Shown: one piece after another, positions 9,871 through 17,932 of the stretch
How the letters are laid out: every line of letters begins with the position of its first letter
How positions within the stretch are numbered: the first letter of the stretch is position 1
From: Nocardia sp. BMG111209
GTDB lineage: Bacteria > Actinomycetota > Actinomycetes > Mycobacteriales > Mycobacteriaceae
Reading direction: 5' to 3'
Assembly (NCBI RefSeq): GCF_000381925.1
Contig: NZ_KB907307.1
Span: forward strand, 3,782,001 to 3,846,000
Length of the DNA: 64,000 nucleotides
Notes under the pieces: generated by a model
Seen by the model: the letters and a program-made list of their open reading frames with translations, nothing else
What the model was told of the DNA's origin: nothing
The model's database searches: none
Translations under genes and position numbers: made by a program

Positions 9871-12198
9871 GTGGCAGGGCAATTCGTACCCATTCCGGAC
9901 TGGTTCTCCTGGGAGAACCAGGACTGCGGCGTCGCCGTGGCCGATCTCGACGGCGACGGCGAACCCGACGTCGTGGTGCTGATGGTCGACGATCCGGCGG
10001 GCCAGAACACCGGCAACTACCGGATCGGCACCCGGCTCGCCGCCGACGGCACCGTATCGTCCTGGGGTCCTTGGCTTTCCGTACCGGACTGGTGGGGCTG
10101 GGAGAATCAGGGCGCGGGTATCGCGCTGGCCGACCTGTCGGGTTCCGGCCGGCTCGACATGGTGGTGTTCACCGTCGACCATCCGGCCCAGGGCAATCAC
10201 GGAAAGTACCGGATCGCACGGGATCTCGCCGCGGACGGGACGGTGACCGGCGGCTGGACGCCCTGGCTGGACATTCCCGACTGGTACGGCTGGGAGAACC
10301 AGGGCGCCGACATCTGCCTCACCGAGATCGACGGTGAGCACGTACTGGTCGTGCTGACCGTCGACAATCCGGCCGGCCAGAACTCCGGGCAGTTCCGGCT
10401 CGGCAAGGGACTCACCGCCGACGGCGCGGTGACGGAATGGACGCCGTGGCTGGCGGTTCCGGACTGGTGGGGCTGGGAGAACCAGGGCGCGGGAGTGACC
10501 GTGGCCGACCTCGACGGCGACGGCCGCCCCGAACTGATCGTCTTCACCGTGGACCATCCCGCCGACGGCAACGCCGGGCTGTACACGGTCGGCTGGGGTC
10601 TGGACGGTACCGGGCACTGCGTCGACGGCTGGAGCCGCTGGTCGCACGTGCCGGACTGGGGGTTCGCGCAGAATCAGGGCGCCGCCGTCGCGGTGCTGCC
10701 CACCGGTGCGGCGCTGCCGAGCCTGGTGGTCCTCACCATCGACAATCCGGCGGGCGGCAACGAGGGCTACCTGCGGGTGCTCGACCCGGATCTCGATGTG
10801 GCACAGGGCGCCACGCTCGGCGCGTGGCGAATCCTCGACTTCGGCACCGAGATCAATCCGGTGCACGCCGCCCTGCTGCACACCGGCGACGTGCTGTTCT
10901 ACGCGGGCTCCGGCAACGATCCGGATCGGGAGCCGACCCACGACTTCGCCACGCGCGTATGGCATTACCCGCGTCCCGGACTCGCCGCGCCACCGCTGGG
11001 CGTCGACATCTTCTGCTCCGCATCGGCTTTCCTGCCGGACGGGCGGGTGCTCGCCGCGGGCGGCACCGAACAGTACGACCCCTTCTTCGGGCTGCGCGAC
11101 GCGCTGCTGTTCGATCCCGCGACCCTGGCCTGGAACGCGGTGCCGGACATGACCTTCGGACGCTGGTACCCGAGCCTGGCGGCGCTACCGAGCGGGAAGG
11201 TGGTGGCCACCTCGGGACTCGGCACGGACGGATTCCTCGCGGAGACACCGGAACTGTTCGATCCCGCCACCGCGACCTGGTCGCAGCTGCCGGTACCCGG
11301 CCCGATCCCGATGTTCGCCCATCTGGTGCTGCTCACCGGCGGCCGGTTGTTCTACACCGGCGGCCAGTACGGCGGCAACAACGGGATGCACCCCTCGATC
11401 TGGGACACCGCCACCGGCGCGGTGACGGTGGTGGACGGCCTGGCCGATCCCGATTCGCGCAACCAGTCCACCAGCGTGCTGCTGCCACCCGCCCAGGGCC
11501 AGCGGGTGATGCTGATCGGCGGCGGCGGATACGATCCGCACCAGCCCTCACCCGCCACCGCCGACACCCACGTCGCCGACCTGAGCGCCGCCACCCCGGT
11601 GTACCGGCCGGGTCCGCCGCTGGAATTCGCGCGCATGCACGTCAGCGCGGTCGTGCTGCCGGACCGGACGGTGCTGGCGTGCGGCGGCGCGACCATGGAG
11701 GAGATGGGCACCATGGCCCCGCCCCACGCGGAACTGCTCGACCCGGCCACCGAGACCTGGAAACCGACCGCGCCGCAACGGGTTCCGCGCCTCTACCATT
11801 CGGTGGCGCTGCTGACGCCGGACGGCAAGGTGATCACCGCGGGCTCCAATCCGGCCCGCAAGACCGAGGAGACCCGGATCGAGGTGTTCTGGCCGCCCTA
11901 CCTGTTCCGGGGACCTCGGCCGGATCTACGACTCGACACCGAAACCGCCGGCTACGGCGGCACGCTCACCGCGACCACCACCGCCACCGTGCGGGACGTC
12001 AACCTCCTGCACCCCACCGCGTGCACGCATTCCTGCGACAACAGCCAACGCCTGATCGACCTGCCGTTCACCGGATCCGGCACACTCACCGTGACACTGC
12101 CGGCCGATCCGGGCCTCGCACCTCCGGGCTGGTACCAGGTGGTCGTCGTGGACACCGACGGCATTCCGTCACCCGGCCGCTGGATACACCTGGGCTGA
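9871..12198 (+). CDS. Radical-copper oxidase (galactose/glyoxal oxidase type) with five N-terminal repeats
   Basis: 775 aa from a GTG. Five imperfect repeats of about 62-65 residues start near residues 9, 72, 136, 197 and 261. Each begins PDWWGWENQG-like and continues to DLDGDGRPELIVFTVDHP, a calcium-binding FG-GAP/VCBS pattern. A Kelch beta-propeller follows and then a DUF1929-type domain. The copper-radical residues of fungal galactose oxidase all have counterparts: Cys382 (DIFCSAS), Tyr433 (GRWYPS), Tyr642-His643 (RLYHS) and His720 (CTHSCDN). The enzyme should oxidise an alcohol or aldehyde with release of H2O2. No signal peptide is visible at this start, which is odd for a family that is normally secreted. 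It converges on an SDR gene six bases away. Confidence 0.85.
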   Translation: MAGQFVPIPDWFSWENQDCGVAVADLDGDGEPDVVVLMVDDPAGQNTGNYRIGTRLAADGTVSSWGPWLSVPDWWGWENQGAGIALADLSGSGRLDMVVFTVDHPAQGNHGKYRIARDLAADGTVTGGWTPWLDIPDWYGWENQGADICLTEIDGEHVLVVLTVDNPAGQNSGQFRLGKGLTADGAVTEWTPWLAVPDWWGWENQGAGVTVADLDGDGRPELIVFTVDHPADGNAGLYTVGWGLDGTGHCVDGWSRWSHVPDWGFAQNQGAAVAVLPTGAALPSLVVLTIDNPAGGNEGYLRVLDPDLDVAQGATLGAWRILDFGTEINPVHAALLHTGDVLFYAGSGNDPDREPTHDFATRVWHYPRPGLAAPPLGVDIFCSASAFLPDGRVLAAGGTEQYDPFFGLRDALLFDPATLAWNAVPDMTFGRWYPSLAALPSGKVVATSGLGTDGFLAETPELFDPATATWSQLPVPGPIPMFAHLVLLTGGRLFYTGGQYGGNNGMHPSIWDTATGAVTVVDGLADPDSRNQSTSVLLPPAQGQRVMLIGGGGYDPHQPSPATADTHVADLSAATPVYRPGPPLEFARMHVSAVVLPDRTVLACGGATMEEMGTMAPPHAELLDPATETWKPTAPQRVPRLYHSVALLTPDGKVITAGSNPARKTEETRIEVFWPPYLFRGPRPDLRLDTETAGYGGTLTATTTATVRDVNLLHPTACTHSCDNSQRLIDLPFTGSGTLTVTLPADPGLAPPGWYQVVVVDTDGIPSPGRWIHLG

Positions 12199-12204
12199 AA
12201 CCGT

Positions 12205-12960
12205 TCACAGCCGGGCGCCGCCGGTGGCGTCGATCACCCGGCCGGTGACCCAGCGCGCGTCGTCGGAGGCCAGAAAGGCGACGACACCCGCGATGTCGTC
12301 CGGCGTGCCCACCCGGCCGAGCGCGGCCAGTGCCGCCGCACCGGCCTCGGCCTCGGGGTTGCCGCGCAACCACCCGGCGTTGATATCGGTGTCGACGATG
12401 CCCGGGGCGACCGAGTTCGCCGTGATACCACGCGATCCCAGCTGGGCGGCCAGATTCACGGTGAAGGTGTCCAGTGCCCCCTTGGTCGAGCCGTAGGCGA
12501 TGCCATCCGGCATCGCCAGACGCGCCGCGCCACTGGAGATGTTGATGATCCGGCCGCCGTCGCGCAACCGCCGCAACCCTTCTCGCACGACGAAGAACGG
12601 CGCGCGCAGGTTCACCGCGAAGACGCGATCGAACTCGTCCTCGGTGAGCGCGAAAATATCTGCGGGACTGTTGGTTCCGGCATTGTTCACGATGATGTCC
12701 ACGCCGGGCGCCGGGGCGGCGGCGTCGAAGGCCGCCCACAGCCGGGCCGCGTCACCGTGTTCGCCGAACGCCGCGTGCAGCGCGAACGCCCGCCCACCAC
12801 CCGCACCGATCCGTGCGACGACCGCCTCGGCGGCGGCGCGATCGGCCGCGTACGCCACGGCCACCATCGCACCGTCGCGCCCCAGCCGCTCCGCCACCGC
12901 CCGCCCGATCCCCCGGCTCCCGCCGGTCACCAGCGCGACCTTGCCGTCCAGTACTCCCAT
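12205..12960 (-). CDS. SDR family NAD(P)-dependent oxidoreductase
   Basis: 251 aa. The classical short-chain dehydrogenase layout is clear: TGGSRGIGRA cofactor motif near the N-terminus, NNAG at about 88, catalytic Ser in INISSGAARL, and Y-x-x-x-K in IAYGSTKGAL, ending with DATGGARL. It resembles glucose-1-dehydrogenase or FabG-type members; the substrate is unknown. The ATG at 12960 is chosen over the GTG at 12966 because GAGG lies six bases upstream. The gene is divergent from a TetR regulator 81 bp away, which probably controls it. Confidence 0.88.
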   Translation of the reverse strand: MGVLDGKVALVTGGSRGIGRAVAERLGRDGAMVAVAYAADRAAAEAVVARIGAGGGRAFALHAAFGEHGDAARLWAAFDAAAPAPGVDIIVNNAGTNSPADIFALTEDEFDRVFAVNLRAPFFVVREGLRRLRDGGRIINISSGAARLAMPDGIAYGSTKGALDTFTVNLAAQLGSRGITANSVAPGIVDTDINAGWLRGNPEAEAGAAALAALGRVGTPDDIAGVVAFLASDDARWVTGRVIDATGGARL

Positions 12961-13027
12961 GGCCACCCTCGCTCAATTGTTGGTCGGTCAATCAAAAAAT
13001 AAGGTAGCAAGTTATTTGAACGATCGC

Positions 13028-13033
13028 TATACA
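13028..13033 (+). promoter_or_regulatory. Candidate -10 box for a leaderless TetR transcript
   Basis: TATACA lies nine bases before the ATG of the TetR gene, placing transcription initiation at or next to the start codon. No Shine-Dalgarno sequence is present between them. The 81-bp divergent spacer is strikingly AT-rich for this genome and should also hold the operator and the promoter of the SDR gene. I could not fix a convincing -35 box or palindrome. Confidence 0.35.
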
Positions 13034-13041
13034 ATTGGCGG

Positions 13042-13773
13042 ATGGCTGACGCTCCCCGGGGCCGACCCCGTACCTTCGACCGCGATGCAGCCCTGACCGC
13101 CGCGACCCGCCTGTTCTGGGAGCGCGGCTACCACGCCACCTCGCTGTCGGACCTCACCACCGCGATGGGCATCCGCTCCGCGAGCCTGTACCAGGCGTTC
13201 GGCGACAAACGCGCGCTGTTCCACGAGGCCGTCGCCTCCTACTCGGCGACACCCGGCGCCGACTTCGTCACCACCGCCCTCGCCGAGGAGCCAACGGCCC
13301 GAAGCGCTTTCGCGCGAATACTCCACGAGGCCGCGCGCTTCTACAGCGACCCGTCCCATCCCCCCGGCTGCCTGGTGATCACCGCCGCCACCAACATCAC
13401 CACACAGGACAGCGCCGTCGAGGAGTACCTGCGCGAGATGCGCCGAGCGAACCTGGACACATTCCGCACCCGCCTGGCCGCGGCGCAACGAACCGGGGAG
13501 TTACCCGCCGACACCGCTACCGACACCCTCGCGAACTACTTCGCGGTGGTCGTCCAGGGCATGTCCCAGCACGCCCGGGACGGCGCCGACACGGACACCC
13601 TCACCGGCGTCGCCACCGCGGCGATGGCGGCATGGCCGGCCGGTGATCACATCGCGGCGGTACAACCGGGTGGATCACACGACGTGGCCGCACAACCCGC
13701 CGGACCACCACAGCGGGCCGCTCGGGACGGTACCGAACGGATACGCCGACCGGCGTCGTTGCCGTGGCTGTGA
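13042..13773 (+). CDS. TetR/AcrR family transcriptional regulator
   Basis: 243 aa. GRPRTFDRDAALTAATRLFWERGYHATSLSDLTTAMGIRSASLYQAFGDK, read in parts, gives the complete N-terminal TetR helix-turn-helix at residues about 7-55. A ligand-binding domain with the TetR_C-type pattern of AcrR relatives follows. The last 40 residues (after about 203) are Ala/Pro/Gly-rich and probably disordered, longer than usual. It is divergent from the SDR gene and is the likely local repressor. There is no clear ribosome binding site and a -10-like box sits immediately upstream, so a leaderless mRNA is plausible. Confidence 0.88.
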   Translation: MADAPRGRPRTFDRDAALTAATRLFWERGYHATSLSDLTTAMGIRSASLYQAFGDKRALFHEAVASYSATPGADFVTTALAEEPTARSAFARILHEAARFYSDPSHPPGCLVITAATNITTQDSAVEEYLREMRRANLDTFRTRLAAAQRTGELPADTATDTLANYFAVVVQGMSQHARDGADTDTLTGVATAAMAAWPAGDHIAAVQPGGSHDVAAQPAGPPQRAARDGTERIRRPASLPWL

Positions 13774-13799
13774 CGGCGTAGCCCGGATGACGTGCGGGC

Positions 13800-14570
13800 T
13801 CAGCCGCGGAAGGTGCGGGCCGTGGCGAGGGTGGCGAGGCGGTTCTCGTTACCCGAGTCGCGGAGTTCGACGCGGCCGAGGCCGTCGATGAGGCGGGCGG
13901 TCGCGACGACCGGGCCGACCCGGGCGGCCTGCAGATAACGGAGGCCGAGGAAGCTCAGACTGTCGCCGGGGGCCAGCGACAGCACCGCTTCCTCCGCGGC
14001 GAGGGCGATCAGGCCGCCGTTGACGGTGTTGGAGGCGTTGAGCCCGTCCTCGGTGCGCGGCAGTACCGCCACTCCGGGCCCGCGGCGTTCACATCCCGCC
14101 CGATCCGCGAGGGGCATCGCGAGCCGCTCGGTCGCGGCGGGCATATCGATGCTGAGGTCGCCGTGGAACTGGACGTCCGGATTGGGCGCCACCATGAAGG
14201 AGGCCGCGCCGAACGCCACCGGCACATCGTCGACGGTGCATTCGGTCTCGGCGACGAAGACCGAGCGGCCCACCTTCACCGTGCGGCCGATCATCCGCAC
14301 CACGCCCGCACCGGGCAGCGGCCGGTACAGGTTCACGTCGAGCTCGAGGGTGACCGGCACCCGCGGCCCCATGATCAGGGCCGCGAGCAGACCGGACACC
14401 GTATCGGCCCAGGTGGCGAGGATCGAGGTACGCAGGTGAGCGGTGCCGGGAACATGCATCTCCGGCGTGATCTCGGCGGTGCCGTGCAGCTCGTCACCGA
14501 CCTTGCGGGTGGCGAATCCGAGTTCGCGGAGTATGTGCCGGCGGTCCTCCAGCCTGGTCTCGACGGTCAC
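13800..14570 (-). CDS. Double-hotdog PaaI/thioesterase-like protein
   Basis: 256 aa from the GTG at 14570, which has GGAG six bases upstream. The sequence looks like two hotdog modules. The first (about 25-140) carries HLRTSILATWADTVSGLLAAL; the second (about 165-250) carries NASNTVNGGLIALAAEEAVLS. Both are helix segments typical of PaaI/4HBT acyl-CoA thioesterases. An acyl-CoA or aryl-CoA thioesterase is the best guess, with no substrate evidence. The upstream region (14621-14667) holds interleaved inverted repeats that look like an operator. Confidence 0.75.
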   Translation of the reverse strand: MTVETRLEDRRHILRELGFATRKVGDELHGTAEITPEMHVPGTAHLRTSILATWADTVSGLLAALIMGPRVPVTLELDVNLYRPLPGAGVVRMIGRTVKVGRSVFVAETECTVDDVPVAFGAASFMVAPNPDVQFHGDLSIDMPAATERLAMPLADRAGCERRGPGVAVLPRTEDGLNASNTVNGGLIALAAEEAVLSLAPGDSLSFLGLRYLQAARVGPVVATARLIDGLGRVELRDSGNENRLATLATARTFRG

Positions 14571-14620
14571 TGCGCACTCCTCACCTTCGGCACCCAACCG
14601 GCCGGACCGGCGGGACTCTC

Positions 14621-14667
14621 AGTAGATAATGCAGTTCTACTATTCGGCAAGTAGCATTCTCACTACT
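14621..14667. promoter_or_regulatory. Interleaved AGTAG/CTACT inverted repeats, probable operator
   Basis: Four pentamers alternate: AGTAG at 14621, CTACT at 14637, AGTAG at 14650 and CTACT at 14663. The last three are spaced exactly eight bases apart, giving two overlapping inverted repeats that share the central pentamer (14637-14654 and 14650-14667). The segment is AT-rich and lies 50-100 bp upstream of the hotdog gene, where a repressor dimer pair could bind. The regulator is not identified. Confidence 0.45.
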
Positions 14668-14745
14668 GAGATTATTGATTTCAAAGTTAGCACCCGGCTG
14701 CCGCGGTGAGGTTGCGACGCCGAGTTGCCTGGATCACACTCACAC

Positions 14746-15513
14746 TCACTGCCCAGGGGCGTCCTGCCAGCGCCGGAGCAGCCGGCCGGCCTCGGCGGCG
14801 AGCTGATACTGCAAGAATGGGCCGAAACTGATTCGCGCGGCACCGGATTCGGCGAACTGCGCGCGATCGCCGACCTCCGGCGAGGTGACCGCGTTGACCG
14901 GCAACGGCAATGCGGCCGTCAGCCGAGCCAGGGTGCCCGGATCGTGCCGGCCGATCGGATACAGCACATCGGCCCCCGCCTGCGCCGCCAGCAGCAACCG
15001 CGCCACCGCACGATCGAAACGATCCGCCGGATCGCCGACCGCGCGCAGGAAGAGATCCGTGCGCGCGTTGATCACCAGCGGCACCCCGGTCGCATCGGCC
15101 GCCGCCCGCAACGCCGCCACCAGATCGGCATGCTCCTGCGGCTCGCGCAGACGGCCACCCTCACTGTGCACGGTGTCCTCGATATTGAGACCCACCGCAC
15201 CGGCCTCCAGCAACCCCTCGACCAGCCGAACCGGTTCCAGCCCATACCCCGATTCCGAATCCACGGACACCGGAATGTCCACCGCGCCGGTGATCTCCCG
15301 AACCCGCCCCAGCACCTGCGCGAAAGCCATCCCCTCCCCGTCCTGAGCGCCGACCGAGGCGGCGAGCGGATGACTGCCCACCGTCAGCGCCCGAAAACCA
15401 CCCTGCTGCACCAGATCCGCCGACCAGGCATCCCACACCGTCGGCAACACCACCGGATCCCCCGGCCGATGCAACCCGAGAAACGCCACCGCCGTCTCCG
15501 CACGTGCACTCAT
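14746..15513 (-). CDS. Isocitrate lyase/PEP mutase family protein
   Basis: 255 aa. The ATG at 15513 follows AGGAGGAGATGAG. The TIM-barrel family signatures are present: LPTVWDAWSADLVQQGGF, TVGSHPLAASVG, the metal/active-site segment VDSESGYG, GLNIEDT, and NARTDLF. These match the phosphonopyruvate hydrolase/2-methylisocitrate-lyase-like branch (oxaloacetate decarboxylase and carboxyPEP mutase relatives). The isocitrate lyase KKCGH active-site motif is not seen, so this is probably a C-C or C-P lyase of unassigned substrate. Its upstream side is a minisatellite rather than a normal promoter region. Confidence 0.85.
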   Translation of the reverse strand: MSARAETAVAFLGLHRPGDPVVLPTVWDAWSADLVQQGGFRALTVGSHPLAASVGAQDGEGMAFAQVLGRVREITGAVDIPVSVDSESGYGLEPVRLVEGLLEAGAVGLNIEDTVHSEGGRLREPQEHADLVAALRAAADATGVPLVINARTDLFLRAVGDPADRFDRAVARLLLAAQAGADVLYPIGRHDPGTLARLTAALPLPVNAVTSPEVGDRAQFAESGAARISFGPFLQYQLAAEAGRLLRRWQDAPGQ

Positions 15514-15564
15514 CTCTCATCTCCTCCTGTCGTTGAACAACAACCCGAAACCGAAACGCCCACA

Positions 15565-15910
15565 GCACATCTCGTACCCGCCGAACCGGACCGCCCCACC
15601 GTCCGGTCCCAGCCTGCCGCAACCGCCGCCAGCACACTCATACCCGTCATGCCGGAACGCCGTACCCGTCCAAGTCCCGCCCACCGAGGCTGCCCCGCAC
15701 ATCTCGTACCCGTCGTACCGGAACGGCCTACCCATTCGGTACCCGCCCGCGGCACATCTTGTACCCGCGTACCGGAACGCCGCGCTCGTCCAGTCCAGCC
15801 CGCCGAGGTTGCCCGCAGTACATCTCGTACCCGTCGTACCGAACGCCCCGCCCGTCCAGTCCCGCCCGCCCGCAGAAACCGGTGGCACATCGCGCATCTC
15901 TCGTGCCAGA
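15565..15910. repeat. Degenerate minisatellite, about 66-bp unit, five to six copies
   Basis: The motif GCACATCTCGTACCCG, followed by a GTACCGGAACGCC-like block, recurs at 15565, 15632, 15697, 15752, 15818 and, degraded, near 15885. Spacings are 67, 65, 55, 66 and 67 bp. Between these blocks is a CCGTCCAGTCCCGCCCGCCG-like filler. The array fills the gap between the PEP-mutase-like gene and the epimerase gene, both on the minus strand. Readable frames cross it, but none shows a start, ribosome binding site or protein-like composition, so I regard it as non-coding. Confidence 0.8.
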
Positions 15911-15978
15911 ACGCCCGCCGGCCGGTCCCCGTCCGCCGAGGCCGCCAGGAACCTTCCGGTCTCGGCCGGGCCGCTGAT

Positions 15979-16851
15979 TCACACACCGAAACCCGTACGC
16001 CAACTGGCGTATCGCGGCTTCCATCCGAGCGAGCGAGCGAAACCGTTGGCGGCGCCGCGCTCCCATCCGGCCCGCCCAGGTACCGGCCCCGGGGTGGGCG
16101 CACCGAAGGCTGCCGCCAACACCGGCACCCATTCCCGCCCCGGCGCGGGCTCGTCGTCGACGATGTTGACCGTGCCGGTCGGCCACTCCAGCGCCTCGAC
16201 GGTGGCCTGCGCCGCGTCCTCGACGTGCACGAAGGACGAAACCGCGTCGTTCGCCACCAGCGTGGCCATGAATCCGGCCGCCGGATCGGAGGTGTCGCCG
16301 TGCAATACCGCATCGGCCAGTCCGCCCCGCCTATACCAGGTACCCGGCCCGTACAGCAGTCCGTACCGCAACACGACATGGTGCGGCAGCTCCGCAACCG
16401 CCTCCTCGAGCGCCCGCACCCCCGCCACCGTGCGAGCCCTCGGCAGGTCCGCCTCCACATCCAGCGGAACAGCCTCGTCCGCCGGCTCCTCCCCCGGTGC
16501 ATAGGCCCACGAAATCGACTGCGCAACAATCCGTTCCACACCCGCACGACGCGCCGCATCCACCAGATGCCGAGTACCGACCTCCCGGATCCGGCTGTTC
16601 TCGGCCGGTGCGCCACCACTGAGTGCGGTCAGCTGATGAATCACCACGTCAGGCGCGGCATCGGCCACAACCCGCGCCACCGCCTCGGCATCGAAGACAT
16701 CCAGCCGCACCCCCTCGGCGCCGAGCGCCCGCACACTCTCCACCCCGGCCGCACTCCGCGAGGTACCGGTCACCACATGCCCGGCTTCGACCAGAGCCGC
16801 AACCAACGGCCGACCGATCGCCCCGGTGCCACCCGCCACGAATATCCGCAT
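15979..16851 (-). CDS. NAD-dependent epimerase/dehydratase (extended SDR)
   Basis: 290 aa from the ATG at 16851, with GAGGAG five bases upstream; two GTGs just before it are less likely. The N-terminal MRIFVAGGTGAIGRPL is the GxxGxxG dinucleotide fold of extended SDR proteins. VIHQLTAL, RIVAQSISWAY and VLRYGLLYGPG follow, the last being the usual post-catalytic segment. The canonical YxxxK is not obvious after ISWAY, so the reaction is uncertain. A short-chain sugar-nucleotide or ether/thioester reductase role cannot be separated. The MocR regulator lies divergently behind an 18-bp repeat array and may regulate it. Confidence 0.8.
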   Translation of the reverse strand: MRIFVAGGTGAIGRPLVAALVEAGHVVTGTSRSAAGVESVRALGAEGVRLDVFDAEAVARVVADAAPDVVIHQLTALSGGAPAENSRIREVGTRHLVDAARRAGVERIVAQSISWAYAPGEEPADEAVPLDVEADLPRARTVAGVRALEEAVAELPHHVVLRYGLLYGPGTWYRRGGLADAVLHGDTSDPAAGFMATLVANDAVSSFVHVEDAAQATVEALEWPTGTVNIVDDEPAPGREWVPVLAAAFGAPTPGPVPGRAGWERGAANGFARSLGWKPRYASWRTGFGV

Positions 16852-17122
16852 CACCACTCCTCACCCACGAATGTCGTTGCCGCCCTGAGCTTCCGCCCCG
16901 GCAAACGGCCGCCCGCACCGAACGCGCCCGACCGTCTGCTGCTCACGCTACCCACCCAGTAGCCCAACCGAATGAGCCACTCGAGGCAGAATAAATTGGA
17001 CCACTGACACTGACCACCAGGCGACAGGGCACCGGCACCCGCTCGATCGCCCCAGACCACGCTCCACAAGGCAACACCGAACCATGCCACCTCCGCGAAA
17101 AACGGCACGCCGCACCACCGCC

Positions 17123-17914
17123 GATCGACCGACCACCCCCGCGAATCCGGCCATCACCAGACATCCGACCAGCACCACGAATCCGGCCGCCGTCGACCGG
17201 CCTACCACGGATGAACCTCCGACCACTGCTGCGAATCCGGCGGCCGCCGAACATCCGGCCGATGCCATTCGTCAGACCATCACCGGATATCCGACCAACA
17301 GGGATCATCCAACCACCGCCGATCATTCGGCCACCTCGGATCATCCGACCAACACCGATCGTCCGACCAACGCGAATCATTCGGCCACCTCCGGTCACCC
17401 GACCAACGCGAATCATTCAGCCACCGCGGATCGTTCGGCCGTCGCCATTCGTCAGACCACCCCCGATCGACCGACCACCCCCGCGAATCCGGCCATCACC
17501 AGACATCCGACCAGCACCACGAATCCGGCCGCCGTCGACCGGCCTACCGCGACCGAACATCCGACCGCTGTTGCGAATCCGGCGGCGGCCGAACATCCGA
17601 CCAACGCCGACCGGCCGACCATCACCGGACATCCGACCAACAGGGATCATCCAACCACCGCCGATCCTTCGGCCACCTCCGGTCACCCGACCGACGCGAA
17701 TCGTTCGGCCACCGCCATTCGCCAGACCACCGCCGATCGGCCTACCACGGACGAACATCCGACCACTGCTGCGAATCTGGCCGCCGCCGAACATCCGGCC
17801 GATGCCATTCGTCAGACCATCACCGGACATCCGACCAACGCGGGTCATCCGACCTCTGGGGATCGTCCGACCGCCACCGATTATCCCGCCACAGCGGCGA
17901 ATCCGCCCGCCACA
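17123..17914 (+). repeat. 44 x 18-bp tandem repeat array upstream of, and in frame with, the MocR gene
   Basis: From 17123 to 17914 the sequence divides into exactly 44 units of 18 bp with no insertion or deletion. A typical unit is GATCATCCGACCAACACC. In the MocR frame each unit reads as a hexapeptide of the form [DEGN]-[HR]-P-T-[TNA]-[AT], for example DHPTNT, DRPTTP or EHPADA. Larger duplications are visible: units 1-4 recur almost exactly as units 20-23 (342 bp apart), and units 5-9 recur as 35-39 (540 bp apart). Codons here often end in T (GAT, CAT, AAT), unlike the flanking genes. Other frames stay open as well, so openness alone does not prove translation. Confidence 0.92.
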
Positions 17915-17932
17915 CGCGGTACGGCCGGGCGG

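Noticed and set aside
8413..10965. An 850-codon minus-strand frame across the glycosyltransferase and oxidase genes
   Set aside because: It is antisense to two genes with intact motifs, and its composition is His/Arg/Gly-rich as in other shadows. The repeats it shows are mirror images of the oxidase repeats.
12961..13041. TTGGTCGGTCAA as the operator of the divergent TetR gene
   Set aside because: The inverted symmetry is poor and there is only one copy; the site was not strong enough to list.
17123..17914. A CRISPR array
   Set aside because: Units are 18 bp, directly contiguous and mutually similar, with no alternation of constant repeats and unique spacers, and no cas genes.
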